From: Planctomycetota bacterium | Lineage (GTDB): Bacteria > Planctomycetota > UBA1135 > GCA-002686595 | Reading direction: 5' to 3' | Assembly (NCBI GenBank): GCA_014238415.1 | Contig: JABABA010000016.1 | Span: forward strand, 24,403 to 88,402 | DNA: 64,000 nt | In this document: positions 62,682-64,000 of the stretch, piece after piece | How the letters are laid out: each line of letters opens with the position of its first letter | Numbering within the stretch: position 1 is the first letter of the stretch | The notes under the pieces: model-generated | What the model was told of the DNA's origin: nothing | Seen by the model: the letters and a program-made list of their open reading frames with translations, nothing else | Databases searched by the model: none | Translations under genes and position numbers: made by a program

Positions 62682-63122
62682 ATGAAGACCCGAACCCCCA
62701 GCACTGTCGCCAACAAGAATGCAGGCTTTTCCATCGCCGAGTTGATGGTGGTCATCCTGATCATCGGATTGCTCTCGACTGTGGTCGTGCCCAAGGTCCT
62801 CGACCGGCTTTCCGACGCCAAGACTGGTAAGGCGAAAGCAGACCTACCGGCCATCGCACAGGCTCTTGACCAATACATGATCAGCAATGGACGCTTCCCG
62901 GACTCCCTTGAAGACCTTGTCAATCCAGACGAAAACGGTCGCCAGTTCCTCAACCAGAGGACCGTTCCGAAGGATCCTTGGGGCGCCGAGTACGAATACC
63001 TGCCCCCCTCCGGTGGCAGCAACGAGTACGAGATAAGAACCCTTGGGCGTGACCAGCAGCCCGGTGGCGAAGGCGAAGACCGAGACATCTCTTACTCTAT
63101 GGTCCGCGACCAGCAGATATAG
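62682..63122 (+). CDS. gspG: Major pseudopilin GspG
   Basis: The 146-residue protein has a prepilin leader ending in NAG with FSIAELMVVILIIGLLS following: peptidase cleaves after Gly and Glu5 (FSIAE) is in place. KAKADLPAIAQALDQYMISN GRFPDSLEDL and DPWGAEYEYLPP are typical of GspG, whose calcium site lies in this C-terminal region. Third pilin-type gene order position fits the operon. The prepilin peptidase is not in the window. Confidence 0.94.
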   Translation: MKTRTPSTVANKNAGFSIAELMVVILIIGLLSTVVVPKVLDRLSDAKTGKAKADLPAIAQALDQYMISNGRFPDSLEDLVNPDENGRQFLNQRTVPKDPWGAEYEYLPPSGGSNEYEIRTLGRDQQPGGEGEDRDISYSMVRDQQI

Positions 63123-63138
63123 GCGGTGGCGCAATCCT

Positions 63139-63708
63139 TTGAAAGTCCGGCCCCATAGATCAAACCAGCAATCCGGCTTCACCATCTTGGAGCTGGGGAT
63201 TGTGCTGTTGATCATGGGTATGGTGTCTTTTGCCGTATCAGTATCGTTCGATGCCCTGGTGCCCCGGGAACGACTCAGCACCAGCGTGCGCGAATTGGCA
63301 GATGTGCTACGACGGGCTCGCTCCGAATCAGTCTCGCGCAATGCCGAGTACTTCGTCGAGTACGACATGGTTGAGCATCGCTACCGCATGATCACGCCCC
63401 TCTCAGTGGATGGCCTTTCCTGGATTGAAGGCGTGGACCACGAAGATCTGCGCTACGCCACAAGCTGGGAACCCCTGCGGCCCGGGGTGGAATTTGACAG
63501 CGTGACCCTGGCGGGAACGATCTACAGCGAAGAACTGGTGCGAGTTCGCTTTGACCCCCTGGGCTCTGCTTCGGACCACATCATCCAACTATCCCAGCCG
63601 CTCTATGAGGTTGCCTTTACTCTTGAAGTCTTGCCATTGACCGGCTTGATTCGCTTCCACGAAGGCGTCTATGCCCGAGACTATCCCACCGACCTGGATT
63701 TCAATTGA
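63139..63708 (+). CDS. gspH: GspH-like minor pseudopilin
   Basis: TTG at 63139 is proposed as start because it gives a compact leader (MKVRPHRSNQQSG) with cleavage before FTILELGIVLLIMGMVS; the open frame further upstream reads through gspG and has no leader character. This makes 189 residues. DVLRRARSESVSRNAEYFVEY resembles the GspH N-terminal helix and following strand. It ends in a TTGA overlap with the next pseudopilin gene. Confidence 0.8.
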   Translation: MKVRPHRSNQQSGFTILELGIVLLIMGMVSFAVSVSFDALVPRERLSTSVRELADVLRRARSESVSRNAEYFVEYDMVEHRYRMITPLSVDGLSWIEGVDHEDLRYATSWEPLRPGVEFDSVTLAGTIYSEELVRVRFDPLGSASDHIIQLSQPLYEVAFTLEVLPLTGLIRFHEGVYARDYPTDLDFN

Positions 63709-64000
63709 AGTGCCTCGGACCCAGAACTCAAACGAGCCAGCGTGAAGGATTCACCCTCGCCGAAGCCGCCATCACGATCGCCATCGTTGGCATCAGCCTG
63801 GCCTTTTCCGTACAGGCCCTGAACGGCGCCAGCCAGACCGCGGCCCATACCCAGCGCCTCAAGATTGCGCGCGAACTGAGCATGGAAATGCTCGGTGAAA
63901 TCGCTTCGGGCCTCTGGGCGGAAGACCTGGAAACTCTGCGCTACGGAACTTTTGCCAGCAAGGAGCGCCCCTTGTATGCCTATGAGTTGGCCCTGGGCGA
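63705..64000 (+). CDS. Minor pseudopilin (GspI/J-like), 3' end outside window
   Basis: Translating from TTG 63705, which overlaps the gspH stop (TTGA), gives 98 residues up to the window end: MKCLGPRTQTSQREG, then FTLAEAAITIAIVGISLAFS with cleavage site G-F and Glu at position 5, then ALNGASQTAAHTQRLKIARE. The helix after the leader and the downstream RLKIARELSMEML are like GspI. Continuing the operon order D-E-F-G-H-I, GspI is the likely identity, but the C-terminus is needed. Confidence 0.7.
   Translation, partial: MKCLGPRTQTSQREGFTLAEAAITIAIVGISLAFSVQALNGASQTAAHTQRLKIARELSMEMLGEIASGLWAEDLETLRYGTFASKERPLYAYELALG

Noticed and set aside
1..64000. CRISPR array, prophage or transposon
   Set aside because: I saw no regularly spaced repeats, no transposase and no phage structural genes; only the integrase-like remnant at 1559-1746 hints at past mobility.

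Overview
The window is a GC-rich stretch of bacterial chromosome. Its gene content points to a planctomycete: two formylglycine sulfatases, a DUF1080 3-keto-disaccharide hydrolase, Gfo/Idh/MocA and TIM-barrel sugar enzymes, a c-type cytochrome/DUF2231 protein, an FG-GAP/ASPIC-UnbV/TPR giant, GldA/F/G-like ABC cassettes followed by DUF4340 proteins, and two secreted proteins ending in FQYW(T/Y)RD...FCP, a C-terminus I associate with Saltatorellus/Poly30-type planctomycetes. The lineage is an inference from content, not from a marker-gene search.

Layout. 1-2004: truncated purD, tRNA-Pro(UGG), and a tRNA-Arg(UCU) locus with one intact gene, two damaged copies and an integrase-like remnant. 2234-10850: sulfatase, glutathione peroxidase, M14 carboxypeptidase, NHL protein, two unassigned proteins and an HtrA-type protease. 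11021-16092: four-gene ABC cassette (ATPase, permease, auxiliary protein, DUF4340) closed by a terminator. 16271-21507: MATE-like transporter, SnoaL-like lipoprotein, giant FG-GAP/TPR protein. 21572-28788 (minus): sugar cluster with DUF1080 protein, MFS symporter, TIM-barrel isomerase, two paralogous secreted proteins and an oxidoreductase. 28917-31583: small proteins, cytochrome/DUF2231 protein, HDOD protein. 31617-35634 (minus): exonuclease and DEAH helicase matching the MrfB/MrfA repair pair. 35750-41185 (minus): a second copy of the four-gene ABC cassette. 41441-46372: sulfatase, a probable selenoprotein, PIG-L deacetylase and DUF5009 membrane protein. 46559-55476: small protein, dnaK, NtrC-type regulator with soluble histidine kinase, a TsaC/Sua5-phosphatase fusion, a spermidine-synthase-like membrane protein and ptsN. 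55651-56955: nhaA. 57352-64000: type II secretion operon gspD-E-F-G-H and a further pseudopilin cut by the window edge.

The most striking feature is the TlpA/redoxin gene at 43049-44164. Its WCGPC active site is written W-TGA-GPC, with the TGA exactly where the first catalytic cysteine belongs. The frame stays open for 111 more sense codons that complete the thioredoxin fold. A perfect 7-bp hairpin with a GGUC tetraloop, the same loop as in the E. coli fdhF SECIS, starts 31 nt after the TGA. This looks like a selenocysteine-containing UxxC thioredoxin-like protein. No Sec machinery lies in the window.

Genes overlapping by a few bases (ATGA, GTGA, TTGA junctions) mark tight operons in both ABC cassettes, the helicase/exonuclease pair, the PIG-L/DUF5009 pair, the kinase/regulator pair, ptsN with the spermidine-synthase-like gene, and the pseudopilins.
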